The translations under genes were made by a program, and so were the position numbers. From positions 372,001-436,000 of the forward strand of contig NZ_JARRAE010000001.1 of assembly GCF_030376605.1 (NCBI RefSeq): a stretch of DNA of 64,000 bases. Reading direction: 5' to 3'. The stretch comes from Pseudochrobactrum sp. sp1633. Lineage in GTDB: Bacteria > Pseudomonadota > Alphaproteobacteria > Rhizobiales > Rhizobiaceae. Shown piece by piece: positions 1 to 9,620 of the stretch (the stretch's first letter is position 1; every line of letters begins with the position of its first letter). The notes beneath the pieces were generated by a model. The model was not told the DNA's origin. It saw nothing but the letters and a program-made list of their open reading frames with translations, and did not search any database.

Positions 1-710
1 TTGGTCTCAAGCAGGCTGGTAAACCGACCGCTGAAATCAATGAACGGGTTAAGCAGGCCTCTGGCATGCTTTCATTGGAAAGCTATTTGCAGCGCCGTCC
101 GGCAGAGCTTTCGGGCGGGCAGCGTCAGCGTGTGGCGATTGGCCGTGCACTGGTGCGCGAGCCGAAACTGTTCCTTTTTGACGAGCCATTGTCCAATCTT
201 GATGCGGCCTTGCGCGTGAATACGCGACTGGAAATCGCCAAGCTGCATCGCCAACTTTCTGCCACCATGATTTATGTGACCCATGATCAGGTGGAAGCGA
301 TGACGCTGGCTGACCGGATTGTGGTGCTGAATGCCGGTAAGATTGAGCAGGTCGGTGCGCCGATGGATCTCTATAATGCACCGGATAATGAGTTCGTCGC
401 CGGATTTATCGGTTCTCCGAAAATGAATTTTGTTGATGCCGCTGCGCTGAATGACGGACAGGCAAAGCGCATTGGTATCCGGCCGGAACATATTACGCTG
501 GATAGCAATTCAGGGCAGTGGAAAGGCTCTGTCATTCATGTTGAGCAGCTCGGCGCTGATACCAATGTTTATCTGGATACAGAAAGTGCGGGTCTTTTGA
601 CTGTACGTATTTTTGGCCAGTATCGTGTTGAGCCGGGTTCGGTGATTTATGCGACGCCGGACAGTGGTAAAACGCATCGTTTTGACGGCGAGGGACGGGC
701 GATCCGGTAA
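1..710 (+). CDS. ABC transporter ATP-binding protein, MalK/UgpC type (5' end outside window)
   Basis: Only the C-terminal part is present; the reading frame is open from base 3, so the start lies upstream. It begins just before the ABC signature LSGGQ, followed by Walker B (LFLFDEP), the D-loop (SNLDA) and the switch histidine (VTHDQ). About 100 residues of TOBE-like domain follow, with the RPEH motif typical of MalK/UgpC ATPases that power uptake of sugars or glycerol-3-phosphate. Walker A is off the window. It would sit at the cytoplasmic face of a binding-protein-dependent importer, but partner genes are not visible, so the substrate is open. Confidence 0.9.
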   Translation, partial: GLKQAGKPTAEINERVKQASGMLSLESYLQRRPAELSGGQRQRVAIGRALVREPKLFLFDEPLSNLDAALRVNTRLEIAKLHRQLSATMIYVTHDQVEAMTLADRIVVLNAGKIEQVGAPMDLYNAPDNEFVAGFIGSPKMNFVDAAALNDGQAKRIGIRPEHITLDSNSGQWKGSVIHVEQLGADTNVYLDTESAGLLTVRIFGQYRVEPGSVIYATPDSGKTHRFDGEGRAIR

Positions 711-949
711 GGATTGCGATTCTTTTGTTCGGGTATTTTCTGCAGTTCAAAGCGGATATTTGAAAGCTATGCCCTCTTTATAGCGGGCAATGGCCTGTCT
801 GTTGTCATGCAAATGGCAAGGTTTGACCCAGACAGATCATAAAACTAGCTTTTAAGTGATATGAATTTGACCTTGCATCCAAAATTAACCAACATAGTGC
901 CGTATTTGCCGTTATCCTGCGGCACATCTTGAATCAGGAAATTTGAACC

Positions 950-1612
950 ATGTTGAAAAAGATTGCTATTGCAGCCGCCGCAGTTACGTTTCTGGCCGGT
1001 TGTACAACAGATCCTTATACAGGCGAACAGAAGATGTCGAATACTGCCGGTGGTGCAGGTATCGGCGCTGCTGTCGGCGCACTGGGCGGTCTGATGGTCG
1101 GCGGTTCGAGCACTGCGCAGCGTAATGCTGTACTGATCGGTGCCGGTCTTGGCGCACTGGGTGGCGGTGCAATCGGTAACTATATGGATCGTCAGGAAAA
1201 TGAACTGCGTGCGCAGCTGCAGGGAACCGGTGTATCGGTTACCCGTAATGGCGACCGCATTATCCTGAATATGCCTTCCAGCATCACTTTCAACACCGAT
1301 CAGGATGTTGTGATGCCGCAATTCTACCCGACTCTGACTTCAGTTGCGATCGTTCTGCGTAAGTTCGACAAGACACTGGTTGATATTAAAGGCCACACAG
1401 ATTCGACCGGTTCTGCTTCACATAACCAGAATCTGTCTCAGCGCCGCGCAGCTTCTGTCGGCAATTATCTGAGCGGTCAGGGCATCGACGGTCGCCGCTT
1501 TGCGATTATGGGTTTTGGTGCCACGCAGCCGGTTGCATCCAATGCAACACCGGATGGCCGTGCGCAGAACCGTCGCGTGGAAATCGAAATTTCCCCGCTC
1601 AAAGGCGTGTAA
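950..1612 (+). CDS. OmpA-family lipoprotein (YiaD-like), 220 aa
   Basis: The N-terminus is a lipoprotein signal: basic MLKK, a hydrophobic stretch and the lipobox LAGC with Cys-18, so the mature protein should be lipid-anchored. Residues about 36-85 are glycine-rich with alternating small residues (glycine-zipper type, possibly membrane-associated). The C-terminal part, about residues 100-218, is an OmpA-like peptidoglycan-binding domain with the motif DIKGHTDSTG and the conserved NxxLSxRRAxSV stretch. Role: envelope integrity, linking membrane to peptidoglycan (family knowledge). A purine-rich AGGAA lies 9 bases before the ATG. It is monocistronic, closed by a strong terminator. Confidence 0.9.
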   Translation: MLKKIAIAAAAVTFLAGCTTDPYTGEQKMSNTAGGAGIGAAVGALGGLMVGGSSTAQRNAVLIGAGLGALGGGAIGNYMDRQENELRAQLQGTGVSVTRNGDRIILNMPSSITFNTDQDVVMPQFYPTLTSVAIVLRKFDKTLVDIKGHTDSTGSASHNQNLSQRRAASVGNYLSGQGIDGRRFAIMGFGATQPVASNATPDGRAQNRRVEIEISPLKGV

Positions 1613-1639
1613 GGTCTCTAAAGACTGTATGCATAATAA

Positions 1640-1668
1640 CCGCTCCGGTCATGCCGGAGCGGTTTTTT
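1640..1668 (+). terminator. Intrinsic terminator after the OmpA-like lipoprotein gene
   Basis: Perfect 9-bp stem CCGCTCCGG/CCGGAGCGG with a 5-nt loop, followed directly by six T. Confidence 0.93.
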
Positions 1669-1808
1669 ATTGTGAGACAGGTGATGTGCAATCGGTACAA
1701 CTGGTACGCTTAAAAAGCACCTCAGGTCGAATCGGCTTTCTGTGAAATTCGTTCCCGTCTTGTTTTGATTTCGAAATCATTTTTTAGCTTTGCATTATTT
1801 ATAAATTA

Positions 1809-1823
1809 GAACAACAGAAGAAC
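1809..1823. promoter_or_regulatory. LexA (SOS) box of recA
   Basis: The sequence GAAC-AACAGAA-GAAC matches the alphaproteobacterial LexA site GAAC-N7-GAAC exactly. It lies 124 bp before the recA start and just downstream of an AT-rich TATAAA (1800-1805) that could be a -10 box. Binding by LexA is inference from the motif and its place before recA. Confidence 0.8.
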
Positions 1824-1946
1824 AAAATATGATAATTCTTTTAAATCAATGAGTTAACCATCTTGCGAATTAAGAACAAATGGGATACATATTATCCATA
1901 AAGTTTCATTCTGCGGACTTCAAGTGACACAAAGGGATGGTGTAAA

Positions 1947-3032
1947 ATGTCTCAGAATTCATTGCGACTTGTTGAGGATAAATCAGTGGACAAATCAAAG
2001 GCTCTGGACGCGGCGCTGTCACAGATCGAACGCTCATTTGGTAAGGGCTCGATCATGCGCCTTGGCCAGAATGACAAGATAGTGGAAATTGAAACTGTTC
2101 CGACCGGTTCGCTGTCTCTTGATATTGCGCTTGGCGTTGGCGGCTTGCCAAAAGGTCGTATTGTTGAAATTTACGGGCCTGAAAGCTCGGGTAAAACAAC
2201 AATGGCGCTGCACACCATTGCCGAAGCACAGAAAAAAGGCGGCATTTGCGCATTCGTTGATGCGGAACATGCGCTTGATCCTGTCTATGCCCGCAAGCTT
2301 GGTGTTGATCTGGAAAATCTTTTGATCTCGCAGCCGGATACCGGTGAGCAGGCGCTGGAAATTACCGACACGCTGGTGCGTTCCGGTGCGATTGATGTGC
2401 TGGTTGTCGACTCCGTTGCAGCTTTGACACCGCGTGCGGAAATTGAAGGCGAGATGGGCGACTCTCTTCCGGGCCTTCAGGCGCGTCTGATGAGTCAGGC
2501 ATTGCGCAAGCTGACAGCTTCGATTTCCAAGTCTAATACGATGGTAATTTTCATCAACCAGATCCGTATGAAAATCGGCGTAATGTTCGGTTCACCTGAA
2601 ACCACGACTGGTGGTAATGCGCTGAAATTCTATGCTTCTGTTCGTCTGGATATTCGTCGTATCGGTTCGATTAAAGAACGCGATGAAATTGTAGGTAACC
2701 AGACCCGCGTTAAGGTCGTTAAAAACAAGCTGGCTCCTCCGTTCAAGCAGGTTGAGTTCGACATCATGTATGGTCAGGGCGTATCCAAGACCGGTGAGCT
2801 AGTTGATCTCGGCGTGAAGGCCGGTATCGTTGAAAAGTCCGGTTCATGGTTCTCCTATAATTCTCAGCGTCTCGGTCAGGGGCGTGATAATGCGAAAAAC
2901 TTCCTGAAGGAAAATCCGGAAGTGGCCAATGAGATTGAGCTGACCCTGCGGCAGAATGCCGGTCTGATTGCTGAGCAGATGCTGGACGGCGGGCCTGAAG
3001 GTGATGATGCACCGGATGCCGCTGAAGCGTAA
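1947..3032 (+). CDS. recA: Recombinase RecA
   Basis: Full-length RecA of 361 aa. It catalyses ATP-dependent strand exchange in homologous recombination and acts as co-protease for LexA self-cleavage in the SOS response. Walker A is GPESSGKTT near residue 73 and the Walker B region is LLVVDSV; the L2 loop region around [19 protein letters not shown] is intact. The C-terminus is acidic and variable as usual. The start is supported by AGGGATG upstream. An SOS box lies upstream and a strong terminator follows, so it is probably monocistronic and damage-inducible. recA-alaS adjacency is common in Rhizobiales. Confidence 0.99.
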   Translation: MSQNSLRLVEDKSVDKSKALDAALSQIERSFGKGSIMRLGQNDKIVEIETVPTGSLSLDIALGVGGLPKGRIVEIYGPESSGKTTMALHTIAEAQKKGGICAFVDAEHALDPVYARKLGVDLENLLISQPDTGEQALEITDTLVRSGAIDVLVVDSVAALTPRAEIEGEMGDSLPGLQARLMSQALRKLTASISKSNTMVIFINQIRMKIGVMFGSPETTTGGNALKFYASVRLDIRRIGSIKERDEIVGNQTRVKVVKNKLAPPFKQVEFDIMYGQGVSKTGELVDLGVKAGIVEKSGSWFSYNSQRLGQGRDNAKNFLKENPEVANEIELTLRQNAGLIAEQMLDGGPEGDDAPDAAEA

Positions 3033-3060
3033 TCCTGAGGGTTTTTCCGACTGAAATTTT

Positions 3061-3097
3061 AATACCCCGTATTGCCTCTGTAATACGGGGTATTTTG
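3061..3097 (+). terminator. Intrinsic terminator of recA
   Basis: 13-bp perfect inverted repeat AATACCCCGTATT/AATACGGGGTATT with an 8-nt loop; the T-rich descending end follows. Confidence 0.9.
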
Positions 3098-3314
3098 TTG
3101 CAGATAGTCACGCAATTTATGCGAATATCTGGACAGTGCCTGATCATCTGTTTAAAAGCAGGGCAATTGCAATGGCATCTGCTGTTACAGGTCTGTCTGG
3201 GCAAGCTCCGGCTATGCCTGTCAGACTGTTGTGCAGATTGAATCCACTGCTTATTTAAGATGTTACAAGTCGTGTTTGTGCGGCTGAAAATCGGGCAGAA
3301 CCCAAAGGTGAACT

Positions 3315-5975
3315 ATGAGCGGCGTTAACGAGATCAGGTCAACATTCCTCGATTATTTTCGTAAGAATGGCCATGAAGCGGTGGCGTCAAGTCCGCTTGT
3401 CCCGCGCAATGACCCGACTTTGATGTTTACCAATGCCGGTATGGTTCAGTTCAAGAACGTATTTACCGGACTTGAAACTCGTCCTTACAGCCGCGCTGCC
3501 ACTGCGCAGAAATGCGTGCGTGCTGGCGGTAAGCATAATGATCTGGATAATGTCGGCTATACTGCACGCCACCACACATTCTTTGAAATGCTGGGGAATT
3601 TTTCCTTCGGTGATTATTTCAAGGAAGAGGCGATTACCTTTGCGTGGAATTTGCTCACCAAGGAATTTGGTCTGAACAAAGATAAGCTGCTTGTTACCGT
3701 TTATCATACGGATGATGATGCTGCGAATTACTGGAAGAAAATTGCCGGTCTGACCGACGAACGTATCATTCGCATCGCCACCAATGATAATTTCTGGTCG
3801 ATGGGTGATACCGGTCCTTGCGGCCCTTGCTCCGAGATTTTCTATGATCACGGCGATCACATCTGGGGTGGACCTCCGGGATCAGCTGATGAAGATGGTG
3901 ACCGTTTCATCGAGATCTGGAATCTCGTTTTCATGCAGTTCGAGCAGATTACGAAAGAAGAGCGCATTGATTTGCCGCGTCCGTCGATTGATACCGGCAT
4001 GGGACTGGAGCGCATCGCTGCTGTCTTGCAGGGCGTTCACGATAACTATGACATTGATCTGTTCAAAGCACTGATCCGCGCTTCGGAAGAAGCAACCGGT
4101 GTTAAAGCTGAAGGTGGCCAGCGTGCCAGCCATCGTGTGATTGCAGATCACCTGCGTTCTGCCAGCTTCCTGATTGCTGATGGCGTGCTGCCGTCGAATG
4201 AAGGTCGTGGCTATGTGCTGCGCCGTATTATGCGCCGTGCTATGCGTCATGCGCAGCTGCTCGGTGCCCGTGATCCGTTGATGTATCGTCTGCTGCCGAC
4301 ACTGGTACGTGAAATGGGGCAGGCTTATCCGGAACTGGTGCGTGCAGAAGCTCTGATTTCTGAAACACTGAAACTTGAAGAAACCCGTTTCCGCAAAACG
4401 CTGGAACGCGGTCTTGGCCTTTTGAGCGATGCCACAGAAAATATGAGCGAAGGTCAGAGCCTTGACGGTGAGACTGCGTTCAAGCTTTACGACACCTATG
4501 GTTTCCCGCTTGATCTGACACAGGATGCTTTGCGCCAGCGCGGCATTGCTGTTGATACAGATGGTTTCAGTACAGCTATGGAACGCCAGAAGGCCGAAGC
4601 ACGCGCCAACTGGTCAGGTTCGGGCGATGCTGCTACGGAAAAAGTCTGGTACTCGGTTCGTGATAAAGTCGGTGCTACAGAGTTTCTCGGCTACGATACT
4701 GAGAAAGCTGAGGGCGTTGTTGCGGCTCTGGTGCGCGATGGCCAGATCATTGACAAGGCTGCTCAGGGTGAAACTGTCAGCATCATTGTTAATCAGACAC
4801 CGTTTTATGCGGAATCCGGTGGTCAGCAGGGTGATACAGGCTTCATTTATGGCGATGGTTTCGTGATTGAAATCACCGATACGCTGAAAAAAGCGGACGG
4901 GGTTTTCATTCATCAGGCTGTAATCAATGAGGGTGAAATCAAGACAGGCGATGCCGTTGAGCTGGTTGTAGACGGTTCGCGCCGTACACGCATACGGTCT
5001 AACCACTCGGCAACGCATTTGCTGCATGAGGCGCTGCGCGAAACATTGGGTAGCCATGTGGCGCAGAAGGGCTCTCTTGTTGCGCCTGAGCGTCTGCGTT
5101 TCGACTTCTCGCATCCAAAACCAATCAGCGAAGATGAATTGCGCAAGGTTGAAAACATTGCCAATGAGATCATCCTGCAGAACGCTCCTGTCAGCACGCG
5201 CCTGATGGCCGTTGATGATGCGATTGAAGCCGGTGCTATGGCTCTGTTCGGCGAAAAATATGGCGACGAAGTTCGCGTGGTTTCTATGGGAACTGCTACG
5301 CAGGGCGATAAAGCAGGTAAAACCTATTCTCTGGAACTTTGCGGCGGTACGCATGTTCGCCAGACGGGTGATATTGGTCTTGTACGCATTGTGTCTGAAG
5401 GCGCTGTTGCAGCCGGCGTTCGCCGTATGGAAGCACTGACCGGTGAAGCAGCACGTCTCTATCTTGAAGAACAGGATGACCGCGTTAAAGCGATTGCATC
5501 GGCACTGAAAACAACGCCGTCAGAAGCGCTGGATCGCGTGAACAGCCTGATTGATGAGCGCCGTAAACTTGAAAAAGAACTCACAGAAGCCCGGAAAAAA
5601 CTGGCTCTGAGCGGCGGTTCATCGAAAGCTGACAATGAAACGAAGACCATTAACGGAGTTCAGTTCATGGGGCGCAGCGTAACCGGCGTTGCACCGAAAG
5701 ATCTGAAGCCGCTGGCTGATGAAGGCAAAAAGGCTCTGGGCTCGGGTATCGTTGCTTTCATCGGTGTGAGTGAAGACGGCAAGGCCAGTGCGGTTGTTGC
5801 TGTTACTGATGATCTGACATCACGTTTCAGCGCTGTTGATCTGGTGCGTGTTGCCTCGAGTGCGCTCGGCGGTCAGGGCGGGGGTGGCCGTCCGGATATG
5901 GCACAGGCAGGTGGCCCAGATGGTACCAAGGCTGATGAAGCTCTTGCTGCTTTGGCTAAAGCGATCGAAGCCTGA
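3315..5975 (+). CDS. alaS: Alanine--tRNA ligase
   Basis: Full-length class II alanyl-tRNA synthetase, 886 aa, charging tRNA-Ala in the cytoplasm. The N-terminal catalytic domain carries motif 1 around [13 protein letters not shown], the [16 protein letters not shown] stretch and motif 3 GMGLERI. The editing domain has the zinc-type motif HSATHLLH and, further on, CGGTHVR, which remove mischarged Ser or Gly. The C-terminal DHHA1-like region ends in the glycine-rich [16 protein letters not shown]. All signatures are intact. It stands alone between recA and a terminator. Confidence 0.99.
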   Translation: MSGVNEIRSTFLDYFRKNGHEAVASSPLVPRNDPTLMFTNAGMVQFKNVFTGLETRPYSRAATAQKCVRAGGKHNDLDNVGYTARHHTFFEMLGNFSFGDYFKEEAITFAWNLLTKEFGLNKDKLLVTVYHTDDDAANYWKKIAGLTDERIIRIATNDNFWSMGDTGPCGPCSEIFYDHGDHIWGGPPGSADEDGDRFIEIWNLVFMQFEQITKEERIDLPRPSIDTGMGLERIAAVLQGVHDNYDIDLFKALIRASEEATGVKAEGGQRASHRVIADHLRSASFLIADGVLPSNEGRGYVLRRIMRRAMRHAQLLGARDPLMYRLLPTLVREMGQAYPELVRAEALISETLKLEETRFRKTLERGLGLLSDATENMSEGQSLDGETAFKLYDTYGFPLDLTQDALRQRGIAVDTDGFSTAMERQKAEARANWSGSGDAATEKVWYSVRDKVGATEFLGYDTEKAEGVVAALVRDGQIIDKAAQGETVSIIVNQTPFYAESGGQQGDTGFIYGDGFVIEITDTLKKADGVFIHQAVINEGEIKTGDAVELVVDGSRRTRIRSNHSATHLLHEALRETLGSHVAQKGSLVAPERLRFDFSHPKPISEDELRKVENIANEIILQNAPVSTRLMAVDDAIEAGAMALFGEKYGDEVRVVSMGTATQGDKAGKTYSLELCGGTHVRQTGDIGLVRIVSEGAVAAGVRRMEALTGEAARLYLEEQDDRVKAIASALKTTPSEALDRVNSLIDERRKLEKELTEARKKLALSGGSSKADNETKTINGVQFMGRSVTGVAPKDLKPLADEGKKALGSGIVAFIGVSEDGKASAVVAVTDDLTSRFSAVDLVRVASSALGGQGGGGRPDMAQAGGPDGTKADEALAALAKAIEA

Positions 5976-6001
5976 TCCTTTAAATTTATATGAGCTATTG
6001 C

Positions 6002-6032
6002 AAAAGCCGCCGGATATTCCGGCGGCTTTTGT
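6002..6032 (+). terminator. Intrinsic terminator of alaS
   Basis: 12-bp perfect stem AAAAGCCGCCGG/CCGGCGGCTTTT with loop ATATT. Confidence 0.92.
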
Positions 6033-6354
6033 GTTTATGGTCACTAACACTGTCGCTGAAACATAACTTCTGTGCTGACGATGTGAGTAGGAGCAATTCA
6101 GCTATCTCACGGAAAAGAGTAAGACTTATGTGGGGAAGTCACTGTGCTGATGCTATTTAAAGCCCGCTCCGCCACGACGACAGCATGTACATAGTAACAA
6201 GCTGCAGAAGACAGGGAGGTTGCGATGGAGGCGGAGGGTCGTTTGAATACTGTCTTTTGGCTTTTCGGCAGTCGGTGCCAGATAATGCAGGCAGGGTAAT
6301 CCCAGAGTTTGTAGCCAGATATGTCTGTTTTGCCTCTGCAGTGATGCGGACACT
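6033..6354. other. Intergenic region without a recognisable gene
   Basis: Short open frames exist on both strands, but none has a convincing ribosome site, start context or recognisable protein. I see no RNA gene or repeat here. Confidence 0.6.
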
Positions 6355-6390
6355 AAAAAAATCCCTCAAGCCATTGCTGGCTTGAGGGAT
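6355..6390 (-). terminator. Intrinsic terminator of the leftward luciferase-like gene
   Basis: Read on the minus strand: 12-bp perfect stem ATCCCTCAAGCC/GGCTTGAGGGAT with a 6-nt loop, followed by six T. It lies 7 bp past the stop codon of the gene at 6397. Confidence 0.93.
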
Positions 6391-6396
6391 TGTTGG

Positions 6397-7446
6397 TTAC
6401 TTAATGATATCGCCGGTGACCGGTCCTTCCCAGTTTGGTTTCCAGCCAAGTGCGGGAGCCACATGCTTGGCAAAAGATTCCAACATATGCAAATTATACT
6501 CCGGTCCAAGCTGGTTCGGGATTGTCAGCATAAGAGTATCGGCCAGTGCAATGGCACGATCTTTCTTTAACTCTTCAATCAGCCTGTCCGGCTCGGCAGC
6601 ATAGGTACGACCGAATGTTGAACGGAAACCATCAATCATACCGACGCCGTCATATTTTTCAGATGCATTACCGAAATAAGCTGCATCCTGTTCGTTCACA
6701 ATCGGGAAAATGCTGCGGCTGACAGAAACGCGCGGAGCACCTGTATGACCAGCCTCACGATAGGCTTCGCGGAAACGAACAATCTGCTCTGCCTGAAGCT
6801 CGTCAAAAGGCATTCCTGCATCTTCAGTTAACAAGGTAGAGGACATCATGTTCAGGCCTTGTTGTCCTGTCCATTCAGCACTTTCACGGGTAGCCGAGCC
6901 CCACCAGATATGATCACGCAATGAGGCAGAGCGCGGTTCAATCGGCATCATCTGACCGCCGGTCATACTGCGTTCGCCCGCAGCCAGACGTTCGCCGTCA
7001 ATTGAACGCATGAACTGATCGAATTTTGTGCGGGCAATATCAGCGCCGCGCGGATCAGTTGAACCGGTATAACCAAAGGTTTCGTACCCGCGCACCACGG
7101 TTTCCGGTGAGCCGCGACTGATTCCCAGTGCAATACGTCCGTCAGCAAGAATGTCGAGTGCAGCAGCTTCTTCTGCCAGATATAACGGGTTCTCATAGCG
7201 CATATCGATAACGCCGGTACCGACTTCGATATGTTTTGTCTTAGCAGCAATCGTTGCCAGCAATGGCATTGGCGATGCTTGCTGACGGGCAAAGTGATGC
7301 ACGCGGAAATAGGCACCGTTCACACCAAGTTCGTCTGCACCAACGCCGATGTCGACGGCCTGTTTCAGCATATCGCTGGCTGTACGCGCCTGCGAACCCT
7401 GTGCATTCACGTAGTGACCAAAACTTAAAAAACCAAAGGCTCTCAT
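6397..7446 (-). CDS. LLM-class flavin-dependent oxidoreductase (luciferase-like), 349 aa
   Basis: A bacterial-luciferase-like TIM-barrel monooxygenase fold, expected to use reduced FMN or F420 from a partner reductase. The protein starts MRAFGFLSFGHY and contains the family stretches VHHFARQQASPMPLLA, ALGISRGSPE and the glycine-containing region near DHIWWGSATRESAEW. The length is normal. AGGAG lies 6 bases before the ATG. It is monocistronic and convergent with alaS. The substrate cannot be read from the sequence; such enzymes act on alkanesulfonates, alkanes or other xenobiotics. Confidence 0.85.
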   Translation of the reverse strand: MRAFGFLSFGHYVNAQGSQARTASDMLKQAVDIGVGADELGVNGAYFRVHHFARQQASPMPLLATIAAKTKHIEVGTGVIDMRYENPLYLAEEAAALDILADGRIALGISRGSPETVVRGYETFGYTGSTDPRGADIARTKFDQFMRSIDGERLAAGERSMTGGQMMPIEPRSASLRDHIWWGSATRESAEWTGQQGLNMMSSTLLTEDAGMPFDELQAEQIVRFREAYREAGHTGAPRVSVSRSIFPIVNEQDAAYFGNASEKYDGVGMIDGFRSTFGRTYAAEPDRLIEELKKDRAIALADTLMLTIPNQLGPEYNLHMLESFAKHVAPALGWKPNWEGPVTGDIIK

Positions 7447-7883
7447 AGAGTTCTCCTGCCGCTAAAGCGGTTTCGATAGCAATTGGTCTTGATATAGTAT
7501 GTGGGGGGAGCGGGAGCAAAGCTTGCAAATAGGACACTGTGTTCATGATGTGGCTCATAGGAGCACACGCTTATGCGAACCGGAAAGTCGCCAAATTTTG
7601 TGTTGAAAAATTATATGCTCTGGTAAGTTACGCTTTATCTGTAATCGCAAATTGCTATAAATCATTGATTTTATTGCGAAAATATTCTCCCGTCTCTGCA
7701 AGGAACTTGAGACGTATACATCCTGTACAGACATGTCGCCCCAAGTGCGCTTTGGAATTATAGAAAATGGGCTCTTGGTTTAGTGCAAAGCAAACAACAG
7801 CTTGTTTGCGACGTCTAAAACCTGTCGGTATTAGTCAAAGTGCTCGTATTAGGTGTCTCGTTACCGGTCAGCAGACTTAGTGA
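7447..7883. other. Intergenic region without a recognisable gene
   Basis: AT-rich spacer between two leftward genes. A 74-codon open frame at 7539-7763 (+) has no recognisable protein and no clear ribosome site. The inverted sequence CCGCTAAAGCGG lies just upstream of the luciferase-like gene start. Nothing else stands out. Confidence 0.55.
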
Positions 7884-8810
7884 TCAAAGATTTTCTTTGT
7901 AGAATGGGATCAGCTTCGCCAGTGCCAGACTGACCGGCTCAGGCTTGTCATAGAGGTCGTAGTGCGACCAGCCTTCGAGGGCGACTAGCTCTTTCTTCTT
8001 CGATGCGGCGCGTTCGATGATCTCGCAGCCATCACGATAGGCTCCGAATGCTCCGACTTTATCGCCGACAACGACACAGAGCGGCTGGGTCAGTAGCACC
8101 TCGGCGAGGTGGAAGGCATCCCAGCCAACCGCAGCGGCTTGGTGCGAAGGCACTGAACGGTTAAGACCGTTTGGCTTTTGACCGCGCGGCGTGCGGTAAT
8201 ATTCGGTCGCTTCCAACGGGTCGCGGTCGGTGACACCCAGACGCCCTGCCTCTTCCGGTGACGGTGGCAGCAGGTCATCAATCTTGACGTCCGCACCGCG
8301 AGCTTCTGCTGTGCGCTGCTTCGCCATCGCTTCGAGCGCGGCGATCGGGTTGAGGCCGGTGAAATTGCCGCGCATCAAGCGGCCGTAGTTCGCGCCGGTA
8401 ACAGTGCCAACCGCCTTGATGCGGCGCTCGGTCATGGCGGCGTTGATCGAATACCCGCCACCCCCGCAGATGCCGAGAACACCGATGCGATCTTCGTCGA
8501 CATAAGGAAGTGTCATCAGATAGTCAGCGACATGGCGGAAATCCTCGACACGCAGCGTTGGGTCTTCAATAAAGCGTGGCTCGCCGCCACTGGCGCCTTG
8601 GAAGCTCGCGTCAAAGGCAATGACGACAAAGCCTTCATTGGCCAGTGCTGCACCATAAACGTTGCCGGAAGTTTGCTCCTTACAGCTGCCGATGGGGTGC
8701 GCGCTGATGATGGCCGGATATTTCTTTGCTATGTCGAAGTTCGGCGGGAAGTGGATATCGGCAGCTATATCCCAATACATATCGTGATTGCGGATTTTGA
8801 CAGTTTCCAT
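7884..8810 (-). CDS. Alpha/beta hydrolase (YcjY/dienelactone-hydrolase-like), 308 aa
   Basis: Alpha/beta-hydrolase fold. The oxyanion/strand-3 region is ISAHPIGSCKEQTSG and the nucleophile elbow reads GICGGGG, which places a cysteine instead of serine at the nucleophile position, as in dienelactone hydrolases. A late acidic residue (VVGDKVG) and the histidine in EGWSHYD complete a plausible triad. AAGGAG precedes the ATG by 8 bases. It lies 65 bp downstream of the Rossmann-fold gene on the same strand, so both may be co-transcribed under the divergent LysR regulator. Substrate unknown. Confidence 0.82.
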   Translation of the reverse strand: METVKIRNHDMYWDIAADIHFPPNFDIAKKYPAIISAHPIGSCKEQTSGNVYGAALANEGFVVIAFDASFQGASGGEPRFIEDPTLRVEDFRHVADYLMTLPYVDEDRIGVLGICGGGGYSINAAMTERRIKAVGTVTGANYGRLMRGNFTGLNPIAALEAMAKQRTAEARGADVKIDDLLPPSPEEAGRLGVTDRDPLEATEYYRTPRGQKPNGLNRSVPSHQAAAVGWDAFHLAEVLLTQPLCVVVGDKVGAFGAYRDGCEIIERAASKKKELVALEGWSHYDLYDKPEPVSLALAKLIPFYKENL

Positions 8811-8875
8811 GATGCGGGCTCCTTGGTTTCAGGATTGAGAGGCGTTATCGCCAATCTGTATAGGGGTGGTGCTGT

Positions 8876-9511
8876 TTACATGAACGACGGCTTTTCACCG
8901 TCAGTACCGGGCTTGTTAATGCCGATGTTGCGGTTGCCGAGTTTGCCCGGCGCACCGATCAGGTCGACAACCACGGCAGCAACGCTTTTGCGCGCGATTT
9001 CCGTTCCCTTGAAAGGCTCGTTCCGTTCGGTCGTCTCGTAGTCGACCTCATCTATGTCAGTGAGCCATGCCGGACGCAGTATGGCATAGTCGAGGTCCGA
9101 TGCCTCGATGAGATCGGCAGCCTTGCGATAAGGCGGAAAATACTCGCCGATTTCGAGGTTGTTCCATTCGCCGAACTTGCCTGGCACTTCGTCATAGATG
9201 CCAAGGGTGGTGCAGAAGATAAGCTTGCGGACGCCAGAGGCCTTCATGGCTGCTATAATGGTTTTAGCCTGCGTATCAACATCGCCGGAGAGGTTCGCAT
9301 ATACGACATCCTGGCCGTTCATAGCCTCTTGTAATTTTGTGGTATTATGAACGTCACCTTCGATGATACGGGCATTGGCGGGAACGTCGCGCCCCAGCTT
9401 CTGTACATTCCGCAGAAACAGGGTCATTTCTGCATCATCACGTTCAGCCAGCATACCGACCACATGACGGGCAATTTGCCCGCTGGCACCAAGGATAAGA
9501 GTTTTGGTCAT
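8876..9511 (-). CDS. NAD(P)-binding Rossmann-fold protein (NmrA/SDR-like), 211 aa
   Basis: The N-terminus MTKTLILGASGQIARHV holds the glycine-rich dinucleotide site GxxGxxA of atypical short-chain dehydrogenases; a YRKAADLIEASDLDY stretch follows near the catalytic-helix position. Start: the frame is open to 9544, but GGAG sits 8 bases before the ATG at 9511 and the protein then starts at the usual place before the Rossmann motif, so I prefer 9511. It is divergent from a LysR-type regulator, a common arrangement in which the regulator controls this gene. Reaction unknown; an oxidoreductase or a redox sensor are both possible. Confidence 0.85.
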   Translation of the reverse strand: MTKTLILGASGQIARHVVGMLAERDDAEMTLFLRNVQKLGRDVPANARIIEGDVHNTTKLQEAMNGQDVVYANLSGDVDTQAKTIIAAMKASGVRKLIFCTTLGIYDEVPGKFGEWNNLEIGEYFPPYRKAADLIEASDLDYAILRPAWLTDIDEVDYETTERNEPFKGTEIARKSVAAVVVDLIGAPGKLGNRNIGINKPGTDGEKPSFM

Positions 9512-9581
9512 GTTTTGCTCCATAAGCTTTATGCATGACAGCAATATAATGCTCTGGACTGTGTAGAAAAGCAGGCTAATA

Positions 9582-9598
9582 CTTCAAAGAGTTTGAAG
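9582..9598. promoter_or_regulatory. Candidate LysR operator in the divergent promoter
   Basis: Perfect palindrome CTTCAAA-GAG-TTTGAAG. It contains TCA-N7-TGA, which fits the T-N11-A consensus of LysR-type regulators. It ends 22 bp before the regulator's ATG (9621) and 71 bp from the divergent gene, so it could serve autoregulation. Confidence 0.6.
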
Positions 9599-9620
9599 CT
9601 GTAGTTCAAAATTGGCACCT

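Noticed and set aside
4614-5354. 246-codon open frame antisense to alaS
   Set aside because: It is a shadow of the strong codon bias of alaS; no ribosome site and no recognisable protein.
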